The translations under genes and the position numbers were made by a program. Positions 38,932 to 48,889 of a stretch of DNA of 64,000 bases are shown here, piece by piece. The notes below the pieces were generated by a model. The model did not search any database. It was given only the letters and a program-made list of their open reading frames with translations, and had not been told where the DNA came from. The first letter of the stretch is position 1, and the number at the start of each line of letters is the position of its first letter. Location of the stretch: NCBI RefSeq assembly GCF_021729155.1, contig NZ_JAJQYA010000007.1:108946-172945 (forward strand), read 5' to 3'. The stretch is from Membranihabitans marinus. Its GTDB lineage: Bacteria; Bacteroidota; Bacteroidia; Chitinophagales; Saprospiraceae.

Positions 38932-41900
38932 ATGAATCAATACAATAGCTATACATACTTATTATTTGCTTTGACATTTGCTAGCTGTGCTAATCATTCA
39001 GAAACTGAAAAGATAAGAGCGGAAGCGCTGTCCTCTTTCGAAATAGCGGAAGGATTTCAAATAGAGTTGATTGCTTCAGAGCCTTTGATATCCGATCCAG
39101 TAGCCATGGAAATTGATGAAGATGGAAATATGTATGTGGTAGAAATGCATGGATATCCATTAGACAAGAGCGGTTCTGGCAACGTTAAACTATTGACAGA
39201 TACCGATGGTGATGGAGAAATGGATAAGGTGAGTTTATTTGCGAATGATTTATTATTTCCGACTGGTGTAATGAGATGGAAAAAAGGTATTATGGTAACC
39301 GATCCACCCAATGTGTTGTATTTTGAAGATACTGATAATGATGGAGTGGCAGATGTACGAGATACATTATTGCATGGTTTCTCGATCTCCAATCCTCAAC
39401 ACAATGTAAATAGTCCTATGTTGGGGCTGGATAACTGGATTTATATAGCCAATGAGTCGGCTGTTGCTGCCAAGGTCTATACGGAAGAATTTAGCGATCC
39501 GGGTTCTGAATTGCATTTCTACAAACAACCCGATGCGCCTTCTTTGGGAGTCAATGGTGGGGGTAGAAGAATTCGATTCAAACCAGATGAATTAAAATTA
39601 GAAGCAACGTCTAGTCGCAGTCAATTTGGTCAAACTTATGATAAATGGGGCCATCATTTTTTAAATTCTAATGCCAATCATATCTATCAAGAGGTAATTG
39701 CTGCTTCGTATCTTGAAAGAAATCCTGATTTGCAAATATCTAATTCAACCGAAATAATTTCCGATCACGGTCATGCAGCAGAAGTATTTCCCATAACTCT
39801 GAATCCTCAGCATCAATTGTTAACAGACTTAGGGGTGTTTACTTCAGCTTGTGGCATCACTGCTTATGGAGGTGGATTGTTTCCCAAGGAGTTTGAGAAT
39901 TCTGTATTTGTGTCTGAGCCGGTGAGTAATTTAGTACATGTAGATATCGTACAGGAAAAAGGTTCGACTCATGTAGCCTCCAGAAAATACGAACAACAAG
40001 AATTTTTAGCGTCAAAGGATCCTTGGTCAAGACCAGTGAATAATTATGTAGGACCCGATGGAGCACTGTATGTAGTGGATTATTATAGACGAATAGTCGA
40101 ACATCCTGAATGGATGTCCGATGATGTGGTGGAGTCGGGGATAGTATATGATGGTGTGGATCAAGGCAGAATCTATAGAATCACCCCGAAAGGGACGAAG
40201 CCGGCCAATTGGACAAGAGATTTTTCTATGTCTGATCTATCAAATAAGGAATTGGTTAATTATTTAAACAATCCTAATAGTTGGTTCAGACGCACTGCTC
40301 AACGATTGATTCTGGATCGAAGCGATAAATCAATCAATAGTGAATTGACGGAATTAGTTCGGACAAAAGAAGCTTCCTTGGGGCGATTGCATGCAGCATG
40401 GACAATGGAAGGTTTGAATGTATTGACTAAAGAAATTATTATTGAGTTATTAAAAGATCCTGTGGCAGGTATACGAGAAAATGCCATCTTATTGTCTGAA
40501 TCCTTTTTAGACAAAGAGGAAGTGGTAACTGCATTGTTAGGTCTTCAAAACGATGAGAATCCTCGTGTGCGATTCCAATTAATGTGCACCTTAGGGTATA
40601 TTGATTCTCCAAAAGCGAATAAGGTACGACTAGAGATGGGGATGGAAAATGTGGAGGATTATTGGATTCAAATAGCGTCGTTGTCTTCATCATCTCCAGA
40701 TCTAGTAGGTTTGTTAGATGCAGCCATCAATCACTATCAAAAAGATGAAAAATCCTATAAGAAATATATTAGTAAAATTGTTTCAATGATCTCGCGACAA
40801 AACAATACAGCAGAGATTAAAAATTTAATTCAGCGAGCTTTGAAGTCAAATATAAAAGAGTCTGAAGGATGGCGGATTGCTATTTTACAAGGATTGATGG
40901 CTGGGAAAAGCAATGTTGACTATAAAAGCTTGACATTTGAAAGGGAGAGAAAACTTTTGTATGGTATAGTATTTTCTAACCATTTCAAAGAATTAAAAGA
41001 GACTAGTTTGTCTTTGCTGACAGCAATGGGCTTACCTGTGGATATCAATATTGGGAATGCCATTGAAAAAGCACTTGTAGTGGTAAAGTCAACTACATCA
41101 TCAGAGTAAGATCGAATAATAGCCATTCAGTTTTTAGCGCTTACGGATTATCCTGAATTAAAACTGATGCTAGAACAAATGCTGATTCCCAAAGAGTCGA
41201 TTGCTGTTCAAAAGATTGTTTTGAAAACTTTGAGTACGATACAAGGAGAGGAATTTCCATTGTTTGTGATCGGAAAATGGAATTCGTTTTTACCTAATTT
41301 AAGAGACGAAGGAATAAGATTATTGTTGTCCAATGAGAAGGGAACGATTGAACTAATCAAAGCCCTAGAGGCTGGCACGGTTGACCCTTCTGCCATTCCG
41401 TGGCCAAGACAGGTTGGCATGATGGCACAGGCCGACGATAATTTACGACTGCGCTCGAGAGAGATATTTTCAAATAAAGTAAATGATGTAAAAAAGAAAA
41501 AAGTATTGGAGCAATACAGTGATATATCCTCATTGAAAGGAGACGTGGATAAAGGACTTGAAGTTTTTAAAATAAATTGTGCTACCTGTCATCAAATTGG
41601 AGGAGAATATGGAACCGCTTATGGTCCGGACTTAGCGAGTATTAGAAGCCGTAAACCAGAATCGATTGTAAAGGATATACTAGATCCAGGATTATCCATA
41701 GCTGATGGTTATGATCTGTGGGAAGTGAAATTAATAAATGGGGAAACAAAACAAGGAATAATTAGCTCAGAGACGAGTAATTCTATTAACTTAAGGGTGT
41801 TAGGTTCCTCAGATGAGGTATTATCTCGAAGCGATATTGAAGGATTAACAGCCAAGAATATATCTGTAATGCCAGCAGGATTAGAAAGTCAAATCAGTAT

Positions 41901-41949
41901 AAATGATATGGCAGACTTATTGGCCTTTATTAAAAAATTAAAAAAGTAA
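38932..41949 (+). pseudogene. PVC-type dehydrogenase/cytochrome c lipoprotein interrupted by one in-frame stop
   Basis: The frame from 38932 to 41949 is a single reading frame of ~1005 codons broken only by TAA at 41107-41109 (reads SSE-stop-DRIIAIQFLALTDYP). The whole length equals the intact paralogue at 25314. Upstream of the stop: lipobox Cys19 (FASC), propeller domain with calcium-type loops (DTDGDGEMD, DTDNDGVAD) and part of the HEAT region. Downstream: the rest of HEAT and the haem domain with CATCHQ (Cys883, Cys886, His887 in full-length numbering). A CAA-to-TAA change would explain it. Either a recent nonsense mutation, a sequencing error, or a truncated haem-less protein. An ATG at 41167 could restart the C-terminal part, but without a signal peptide haem attachment would fail. 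Confidence 0.85.
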
Positions 41950-41951
41950 AC

Positions 41952-43262
41952 ATGCATTTTACAGCTTCATTTCAAATGTCATTGGTATTCAGTTTATTAC
42001 TATTTACAGTATGGACAGTTGATGCACAGAACTTTCGTGCGGCGGTGGTTAAAAAAGACATAACACCCCATAATTCTCAGCATTTATTGGGGTATGGCAC
42101 ACGAATGTCTACCGGTGTATACGATAGTATCTATCACAGAATAACCATTTTGGATGACGGTGAAAATGAATTTATATTGGTATCAAGTGATATCTGTTTG
42201 GTCGCTCCTTCTGAATATGATAGAGTGAGTAAAATGGTACAGGAGAAATTTAATGTGGGTGGAGATCAATTTTGGTGGAGTGTAACCCATACGCATTCAG
42301 CACCAGAAGTAGGGCCTCCAGGACTAGCGGAGGTGTTTTTAGGTGATCGCTATGAACATCAATATGATACGGCTTATACCAATTTTGTAGTAAAAGAATT
42401 GCTGGCAGGCATTGTTGAAGCTCGATCGCAATTGGTGTCAGCCCGATTGGGAGTTGGCTGGGGTTATTCCCAAGCCAATATAAATCGTAGAGCAAGAAAT
42501 GGCAAAGGAGGAACGCGATTGGGGATGAATCCAGAAGGTCCGGTTGATCGAAGAATTGGGGTTTTAAAAATTCAAAATAGTGATTCTGGTGCATTGATGG
42601 CTTTGATAGCCAATTATGCTATTCACGGTACCGTGATGAGTGGACATAATTTACTAATCAGTGGAGATGCACCCGGAGTGGTAGCAGAATATGTAGAGGA
42701 GAAAACCGGAGCACCTTTGTTGTTTATCAACGGAGCAGCAGGAAATATAGCTCCGTTGTACAGTGTATATCCCAGCCCACAGGCAGGACATTTAGATGAA
42801 TTTAAACACTTATTGGGAGATAAAATATTAGATGCAAATTCAAATATAATAGCGAATCGCATAGATGTGAAACTGAATTTTGGAGAACTTGTAGTGAAAT
42901 TGCCGAGAAAAGAGGGACTGGGTTGGCTAGATGATTTGAAAAACTTTACGGCAAAAAATGACTTTGGTGGAGATGATGTATTGTTGCCTATACGATTTTT
43001 GAAAATCGATCGAGACATTGGAATTTGGGCAGCCCCACTGGAGTTGTTTTGCGAGATTTCAAATGAAATAAGAGATCGCTCTCCATTTGGCTATACCTTT
43101 TATTACGGCTATACCAATGGTTGGTTGGGATATATGTTGACACAGGAAGAGTTTGGATTAGGTGGATATGAACCTATGGTTTCTCCTTTTGCCCCGGAAT
43201 CGGGAAGGCAGTTAACAGAATCCGTAGTATCCTATCTAAAAGGAGAATTATTAAGCAAATAA
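41952..43262 (+). CDS. Neutral/alkaline ceramidase-like exported hydrolase
   Basis: 436 residues. Signal peptide to about residue 25 (WTVDAQN). Similar to the N-terminal domain of neutral/alkaline non-lysosomal ceramidases: an FRAAVVKKDITP opening, zinc-ligand motif THTHSAPE near 112, NYAIHGTVMSG near 218, SGDAPG, and INGAAGNIAPLY. The C-terminal ceramidase domain is absent. Short ceramidase-like proteins are frequent next to PVC-type cytochromes and need not act on ceramide. The start is two bases after the preceding stop, so translation is coupled to the interrupted cytochrome gene. Confidence 0.82.
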   Translation: MHFTASFQMSLVFSLLLFTVWTVDAQNFRAAVVKKDITPHNSQHLLGYGTRMSTGVYDSIYHRITILDDGENEFILVSSDICLVAPSEYDRVSKMVQEKFNVGGDQFWWSVTHTHSAPEVGPPGLAEVFLGDRYEHQYDTAYTNFVVKELLAGIVEARSQLVSARLGVGWGYSQANINRRARNGKGGTRLGMNPEGPVDRRIGVLKIQNSDSGALMALIANYAIHGTVMSGHNLLISGDAPGVVAEYVEEKTGAPLLFINGAAGNIAPLYSVYPSPQAGHLDEFKHLLGDKILDANSNIIANRIDVKLNFGELVVKLPRKEGLGWLDDLKNFTAKNDFGGDDVLLPIRFLKIDRDIGIWAAPLELFCEISNEIRDRSPFGYTFYYGYTNGWLGYMLTQEEFGLGGYEPMVSPFAPESGRQLTESVVSYLKGELLSK

Positions 43263-43275
43263 AAATAAAATTAGG

Positions 43276-44526
43276 ATGACTAACAAAATTTCATTCAAGC
43301 AGAGTATTCTAGTCGTATGTTTAATATTGATGAGTTCATTTATTGTTTTTTCTCAAGTACCTGATTTCCCATGGCCTGACGGTAAAAGGATGGCGATAAG
43401 TCTGAGTTTTGATGATGCAAGAACGACGAATCCTACGGAAGGTGTTTCCTTGTTAAATGAGTACCATGTAGATGCTACCTTTTATGTTTTACCTTCTCGA
43501 GTAGAAGAGAATATAGAAGGTTGGAGACATGCGGTTGAAACGGGGCATGAGATGGCTAATCATTCCATTCACCATCCCTGTAGTGGAAATTTTGGATGGG
43601 CAAGACCTTTGGAAGATTATACAATGGATCGAATGAGGGATGAACTAATGACTGCCAATAAGGAGATCAAAAGATTGTTAGGAGTAGATATGGTGTCTTA
43701 TGCCTATCCCTGTGGTCAGATAACGATTGGGCGAGGGGAAAACTCACAAAGTTTTATACCATTGATATCTGAATTGTTTTTAACAGGAAGAGAATGGTTA
43801 AGTGAAGCACCTGTAGATCCTTGGTATTGTGATATGGCGGCGCTTACGGGTATGAAGATGGACAATAAAGATTTTGAAGAGATATTACCAATAATAGAAG
43901 CGGCCTCGAAAAAAGGTCAATGGTTAATACTAGCTGGTCACGAGACTGAGGAAGCATCGAAGAATCATTCGACGAAGTTGTCATTTTTGCGAAAGTTATG
44001 TGAATATGCAAAGGATCCCAAAAATGGAATATGGATCGCCCCTGTAGGCACGATAGGGAAGTATGTTGTTGAAAAAAGAGCAGAACACCTAGATAAAATT
44101 AATATCCCTCAAATAACCCGAAAAGAGAGTGACAACTTTATTTTGAAAGCCATCAATGGCAAAGGAGTGGGGCCTAATATAAAGTATATGCCGGAGTGGG
44201 AAGCTTTTGGCTGGTTTATGGAAGATGATCGTGTTGAATGGGATATGGAAGTAGAAACCTCAGGTGTCTACAACGTGTACATGGAGTGGTCTGTAGACGA
44301 TAAGGAAGCTGGCAAGGGATACGTAATTGAAGTAGGAAATAAACGACAAGTAGGGAAAGTAGAGAAATCGGGTTCATGGGAGACTTTTAAAAAGAAATTA
44401 GTTGGTCAAATTCATTTGAAATCCGGATACAATAGGGTGGTTTTTAAACCGGAATCTAAGTTTGGAGAGGGGGCCTTATTGGATCTTAAGACTTTGACTT
44501 TTCAATTGGATACCGCTGATCAATAA
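43276..44526 (+). CDS. Polysaccharide deacetylase (NodB-like) with C-terminal accessory beta domain
   Basis: 416 residues. Signal peptide to about residue 26 (FIVFSQ). The NodB homology domain covers about 35-250: the Asp-Asp motif in LSFDDARTTNP, the HxxxxH metal motif ANHSIHHPC, and AYPCGQITIG. A His motif near ILAGHETEEA completes the fold. Residues about 290-416 form a beta-sandwich resembling a carbohydrate-binding module (WDMEVETSGVYNVYMEWSVD). It should remove acetyl groups from a glycan or related substrate in the periplasm. Thirteen bases from the previous gene. Confidence 0.85.
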   Translation: MTNKISFKQSILVVCLILMSSFIVFSQVPDFPWPDGKRMAISLSFDDARTTNPTEGVSLLNEYHVDATFYVLPSRVEENIEGWRHAVETGHEMANHSIHHPCSGNFGWARPLEDYTMDRMRDELMTANKEIKRLLGVDMVSYAYPCGQITIGRGENSQSFIPLISELFLTGREWLSEAPVDPWYCDMAALTGMKMDNKDFEEILPIIEAASKKGQWLILAGHETEEASKNHSTKLSFLRKLCEYAKDPKNGIWIAPVGTIGKYVVEKRAEHLDKINIPQITRKESDNFILKAINGKGVGPNIKYMPEWEAFGWFMEDDRVEWDMEVETSGVYNVYMEWSVDDKEAGKGYVIEVGNKRQVGKVEKSGSWETFKKKLVGQIHLKSGYNRVVFKPESKFGEGALLDLKTLTFQLDTADQ

Positions 44527-44537
44527 GGGGGCTAGGC

Positions 44538-45707
44538 ATGAAGATAGAATCGATAGATTTTTTTTATTTGAGCATGCCAGAGGTGGAGGATATAGGAGAT
44601 GGGAGTCAAGATTCTGTATTGGTAAGAGTGCGTGGAGGAGGATTAGAAGGTTGGGGAGAATGTGAAGCTTCCCCATTGCCTACGATAGCCAGTTATGTAT
44701 GTCCGATGTCGCACAGTGCTTGTAAGCCGGTAAAATATGCGGTTGAAGGAATGGAGTTGAAATCGATAGCGGATATCCAAAAAGTAACACAAAAGGTACA
44801 TGAACATAGTTTTGATTTGTTGCAGGCAGATCACACCTTGTCAGGGATTGACATTGCTCTTTGGGATTTGTTAGGGAAATATTTAGAAGTTCCCGTATAT
44901 GAATTATTAGGGTATAAAAAGTCTTATCCAAAATTACCCTATGCATCCATGTTATTTGGGGATACACCAGCGGAGACGTATGCGAAAGCACGAACAGGCA
45001 GATCACAAGGTTTTAAGGCAGTGAAATTTGGTTGGGGCCCAATAGGTAAGGGAAGTGCACAGTTAGATACGGAGCATTTTCGAGCTGCACGAGAGGGATT
45101 AGGCGTAGAGAATTATTTAATGGTAGATATAGGAACGGTATGGCACGATGATGTAGAAAAAGCAAAGGAACGGGTAGCAGCATTAAAATCGATAGATGTG
45201 TATTGGTTGGAGGAACCCTTTGCGAATATGGCACTGGGAGCCTACCAAGCCTTGTCAAAATATAATATTCCCTTGGCAGCAGGAGAAGGTTGTAACAATT
45301 ATTTGCAAGCATCGGCCATGATGGAATATGCAGGATTAGAATTTGTACAGATAGATACGGGACGAGTAGGTGGAATTACATCGGCAAAGCGAATAGCAGA
45401 AGATACAGAAAAGCGGAAGTTGACCTATGTCAATCATACCTTTACCTCTCATTTGGCTTTAAGTGCATCGTTGCAATCGTATGCTGGGATAGAGAAGGAT
45501 ATTATAACAGAATTTCCATTTGAGGCAAAAAGTTTATGTGAAGAAATGACCGTAAGTAAAATCCAACCCAATACAGATGGATGGATTACTCTGCCTGAAC
45601 AACCTGGCTTAGGAGTAGAAATTAACAAAAAAGGCTTGGAAAAATATATTGTGGACACAGAAATAAAAGTAAAAGGCAATGTTATATACCAATCACCAGA
45701 TTTTTAG
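44538..45707 (+). CDS. Mandelate racemase/muconate lactonising-type enolase-superfamily enzyme
   Basis: 389 residues, no signal, cytoplasmic. N-terminal capping domain about 1-125 (GGLEGWGECEASP), then the (beta/alpha)7 barrel. Barrel acid/base segment FKAVKFGWGPIG (Lys160, Lys163); the usual KxK spacing is not kept. Metal ligands Asp in LMVDIGTVW, Glu in VYWLEEPFA, Glu in AAGEGCNN; His in VNHTFTSHLAL. Family members abstract a proton alpha to a carboxylate, as in acid-sugar dehydratases and cycloisomerases. An acid-sugar step would follow oxidation and lactone opening by the upstream enzymes. Substrate not assigned. Its 3' end overlaps the next gene by 29 bases. Confidence 0.88.
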   Translation: MKIESIDFFYLSMPEVEDIGDGSQDSVLVRVRGGGLEGWGECEASPLPTIASYVCPMSHSACKPVKYAVEGMELKSIADIQKVTQKVHEHSFDLLQADHTLSGIDIALWDLLGKYLEVPVYELLGYKKSYPKLPYASMLFGDTPAETYAKARTGRSQGFKAVKFGWGPIGKGSAQLDTEHFRAAREGLGVENYLMVDIGTVWHDDVEKAKERVAALKSIDVYWLEEPFANMALGAYQALSKYNIPLAAGEGCNNYLQASAMMEYAGLEFVQIDTGRVGGITSAKRIAEDTEKRKLTYVNHTFTSHLALSASLQSYAGIEKDIITEFPFEAKSLCEEMTVSKIQPNTDGWITLPEQPGLGVEINKKGLEKYIVDTEIKVKGNVIYQSPDF

Positions 45708-46518
45708 TTCTAACATTCAAACAATATTAATATTAGTATTACTGCAATTATCAGGATCGATTGTCTTTGCACAAGGAAATAAATTATTGATAGAAGATGT
45801 TGTTTTTATATCAAAAATGGATGGTAGTGAGCAACACTATGTTGAGATTAAACCAGTTGGTTTTGATGAAAATAAGACTTATCATCTTATGATTGCTCTG
45901 CATGGACATGGATCGGATAGATGGCAGTTTGTAGAGAGTGATCGTTCCGAATGTGCAGCTACTAGATCAATTGCTGAAAAGTATAAAATGATAATGGTCA
46001 GTCCTGATTATAGAGCAAAAACATCTTGGATGGGGCCTGCTGCCGAATCTGATTTGAATCAGATTATTGAAGAATTGAAAGCTAAATATGAAGTTGACAA
46101 AGTTTTTTTGATGGGAGGCTCGATGGGAGGGACTTCAGCACTTACTTATGCAGCCCTGCATCCCAATCAAATAGATGGAGTAACCTCTTTAAATGGCCAT
46201 GCTAATCATTTAGAATATGAGAACTTTCAAGATGCTATTTCGTCCTCTTTTGGAGGCCATAAGGCTGAAATTCCTGAAGAGTACAAGAAAAGGAGTGCTG
46301 AGTATTGGCCTGAACGATTAACCATGCCCATTGCATTTACTGTCGGAGAATTTGATGAATCTGTTCCAGGTACGAGTATATTAAGATTGGTGGAAATATT
46401 AGAAAGATTAAAAAGAGAGGTGTTGTTGATTGTTCATCCTAAAGGAGGACATTCAACCAATTTGATTGAATCAAAAGTGGCATTGGAATTTATGATAGAA
46501 TCTGCGATAAAAAAATAA
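45679..46518 (+). CDS. Exported alpha/beta hydrolase (esterase/depolymerase-like)
   Basis: 279 residues. The start inside the previous gene is favoured because it gives a proper signal peptide (hydrophobic 15-28, ending IVFAQGN). Catalytic triad: nucleophile Ser in GGSMGG near 155, Asp in VGEFDESVP, His in PKGGHST. The oxyanion strand is IALHGHGSD. It resembles the esterase-D/feruloyl-esterase or polyhydroxybutyrate-depolymerase-like group. The 29-base overlap in another frame implies translational coupling. It could deacylate sugar or phenolic esters along with the neighbouring deacetylase. Confidence 0.83.
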   Translation: MLYTNHQIFSSNIQTILILVLLQLSGSIVFAQGNKLLIEDVVFISKMDGSEQHYVEIKPVGFDENKTYHLMIALHGHGSDRWQFVESDRSECAATRSIAEKYKMIMVSPDYRAKTSWMGPAAESDLNQIIEELKAKYEVDKVFLMGGSMGGTSALTYAALHPNQIDGVTSLNGHANHLEYENFQDAISSSFGGHKAEIPEEYKKRSAEYWPERLTMPIAFTVGEFDESVPGTSILRLVEILERLKREVLLIVHPKGGHSTNLIESKVALEFMIESAIKK

Positions 46519-46557
46519 ATTATAATGAAGATTTCAGTGGATAAAAAAAGTAAAACT

Positions 46558-47415
46558 ATGAACACAATATATTCTAAATGCTTGCTAATATTGATTGTTG
46601 TATTGACGGGTTCTTGTAATATTAACCAAGGTCAAAAATCTGCAAAACAAGTTGTGATTGAAAACAAATATCCAACCATAGGGGTAGCATTGTATTCATT
46701 TAATAGATTTCCCTTTTTTGAGACCTTAACGAAGACCCAAGAGGTTGGCGTTACAACCATAGAAGGTTTTTTCTTTCATAAATTAGGAGATGATTTTGAC
46801 AACAAAACTATGCTTGAACTGACAGATGCAGAGTTGCTGAAATTAAAATCGGCCATTGCAAAACAAGGTTTGAAAATGCCCTCCATTTACGCAGGTGGAA
46901 ATTCTGAGTTGGAGTGGCGGCGTTTCTTTAAAATAGCAGATCATCTGGATTTAGAGTTTATGACTTGTGAGCCAGAACCTGAGTATTGGGATTTATTGAA
47001 TGAGTTAGGGGCAGAAAAGGGAATAAAGATCGCCATACACGAACACGCCAAAGGCAAGAGTAGATTTTGGCATCCCGATTCAGTTTTGGTAGCCTTAGAA
47101 GGGCGATCGCAGTTTGGAGTTTGTGCTGATTTGGGGCATTGGGTTCGCAGTGGATTGGATCCTGTGGATTGTTTAAAAAAATTGGAAGGACATATCATTG
47201 CAGTCCATGCCAAAGATTTGGATGAGTTTGGGAAGATAGACGCGAACGATGTGAAGATTAGTGACGGTGTGATTGACTATCCGGTAGTGTTACAGGAATT
47301 AAAAAGACAAAACTTTGATGGACCTATCTATATAGAATGCGAACACGATTGGGAGGACAATCTCAAGGATGTTAAATATGGAGTTGATTATATTGAGAAA
47401 CTTATTAAAAGTTAG
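46558..47415 (+). CDS. Sugar phosphate isomerase/epimerase-like lipoprotein
   Basis: ATG 46558 is chosen over an in-frame ATG at 46525 because it gives a lipoprotein signal with Cys20 (VVLTGSC). About 286 residues. TIM barrel with metal motifs KIAIHEHAKG, GVCADLGHWVRSG, VHAKDLDEFG and the late YIECEHDWE. Same broad family as the protein at 24388 but divergent. Envelope-located members suggest action on free keto- or oxidised sugars, as in non-hydrolytic glycoside cleavage. Part of the 34935-50003 operon. Confidence 0.8.
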   Translation: MNTIYSKCLLILIVVLTGSCNINQGQKSAKQVVIENKYPTIGVALYSFNRFPFFETLTKTQEVGVTTIEGFFFHKLGDDFDNKTMLELTDAELLKLKSAIAKQGLKMPSIYAGGNSELEWRRFFKIADHLDLEFMTCEPEPEYWDLLNELGAEKGIKIAIHEHAKGKSRFWHPDSVLVALEGRSQFGVCADLGHWVRSGLDPVDCLKKLEGHIIAVHAKDLDEFGKIDANDVKISDGVIDYPVVLQELKRQNFDGPIYIECEHDWEDNLKDVKYGVDYIEKLIKS

Positions 47416-47479
47416 CGTGAATTAATCATTGTTAGATAGTTTGCTATTTTAGTGGGGCAAAAATTAAACCCCAAAATGA

Positions 47480-48889
47480 ATGAATAAATGGAAGAATAGA
47501 AAAATAGGTGAAGAATCCCCTTATATTCCATTAGGTGTTTTTAAATTAAGATTACCCTTTGTTCATTATCGGTTTGAGTTGCCTGACTATTTGCAAGGCT
47601 TGTTGATGTGTGCAGTAGATTTAGCCGCTATTCCCTTAATGATGGAATTATTGGGAATGCCGTTTGAGGCTGCATTGGCGATAGTGATGTTAAATGGATT
47701 GTTGTACTTATTTCATCATATGTTGGGTGATCCAGTAGTTCCAGGTTGGATTACACCAGCTATACCATTGTTAATTATTTTTGTAGAGACATATCCTATT
47801 GGGGTGGATAGAGTACATGCATTAGTTTCTTTTCAAATGGTACTTGCATTTTTGACTCTCTTTTTGGGAATTACTAAATTAGCCAAAAAAGTCGTTCTTC
47901 ATATCCCACCTGCTCTTAAATCGGGGATTATCTTAGGTGCAGGTTTAGCGGCAGTGACTACAGTGTTTGATAAAGGAGGACGATTTGATCTATTTCCCAT
48001 TTCAATTACCTTATTCGTTGGATTGGCATTTTATTTAATATTTTCAGATAGATTTAAACAAATTAGTCAAAATAACAAATCACTAAAGACCATTGCAAAA
48101 TTGGGGATTTTTCCAATTATTTTGCTTTCTGTTTTTATATCTCCCTTGTTAGGGGAAACTGATTGGCCACAATTGGAATGGGGGTTTACACAACCTGATT
48201 TTGGCCTAATGTTTTCTGAATATACAATTCTAGGTGTAGGATTGCCTCCGTTTACCATGTTTTTGAATGCAATACCTATGGCTTTGGCTGCATATATTGT
48301 TTTGTTTGGAGATGTGCTTCAGAGCGAGGCCATACTTAAAGAGGCAAGGGTAGACCGACAAGATGAAAAAATTGATTATGATTCAAATAGAGCTCATCTG
48401 ATCTTTGGAGGTCGGAACTTTTTAATGAGTATTTTTGGTCCTGATGTTGTGATGTGTGGCCCTTTGTGGGCTGCTATGCATGTGGTAATAGTAGAAAGAT
48501 ACAAACAAGGGAAAAAAGCTATGCATTCTATATTTGGCGGTGCGGGGTCATTTCGTTTTGGAACGAATACAGGGTTGTTGCTCTTGCCCATTGTTAGTTT
48601 AGTTAAACCAATTCTTGGGATTGCTTTGGCATTAACCTTATTAATACAAGGATATGTAAGTGTAAGAATTGGAATAAATGAATCAAAAAGTCAAAAGGAT
48701 TTAGGAATTGCTGGGGTGATTGCAGCTATTTTAGTTGTTAAGGGAGCGACTTGGGCGTTTGGTGCAGGTATAATTTTGATTTTATTAATATATGGAAGAA
48801 ATGTTTTTCAATATGAAGATGAAGTATTGCCAGATTCTTCATATACTGTTTCTAGAAATGAAATAAACTCGAATGATGATAAAATCTAA
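47480..48889 (+). CDS. NCS2-like (xanthine/uracil/ascorbate-type) membrane transporter
   Basis: 469 residues with about 11-13 hydrophobic segments. The pattern (ELPDYLQGLLMCAVDLAA, GDPVVPGWITPAIP, LKSGIILGAGLAAV, PMALAAYIVLFGDV) resembles nucleobase:cation symporter-2 / solute carrier 23 relatives. A conserved acidic loop follows (FGPDVVMCGPLWAAMH). Carriers of this fold move nucleobases, ascorbate or other small organic anions; here an acid sugar or lactone is a plausible cargo. The last 17 bases overlap the next gene, indicating co-translation. A 64-base gap precedes it, so a second promoter is possible. Confidence 0.75.
   Translation: MNKWKNRKIGEESPYIPLGVFKLRLPFVHYRFELPDYLQGLLMCAVDLAAIPLMMELLGMPFEAALAIVMLNGLLYLFHHMLGDPVVPGWITPAIPLLIIFVETYPIGVDRVHALVSFQMVLAFLTLFLGITKLAKKVVLHIPPALKSGIILGAGLAAVTTVFDKGGRFDLFPISITLFVGLAFYLIFSDRFKQISQNNKSLKTIAKLGIFPIILLSVFISPLLGETDWPQLEWGFTQPDFGLMFSEYTILGVGLPPFTMFLNAIPMALAAYIVLFGDVLQSEAILKEARVDRQDEKIDYDSNRAHLIFGGRNFLMSIFGPDVVMCGPLWAAMHVVIVERYKQGKKAMHSIFGGAGSFRFGTNTGLLLLPIVSLVKPILGIALALTLLIQGYVSVRIGINESKSQKDLGIAGVIAAILVVKGATWAFGAGIILILLIYGRNVFQYEDEVLPDSSYTVSRNEINSNDDKI

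Noticed and set aside
41167..41949. Independent small cytochrome c gene
   Set aside because: It is in the same frame as the upstream part, lacks a signal peptide, and continues the HEAT region from before the ATG; better seen as the 3' part of one broken gene.
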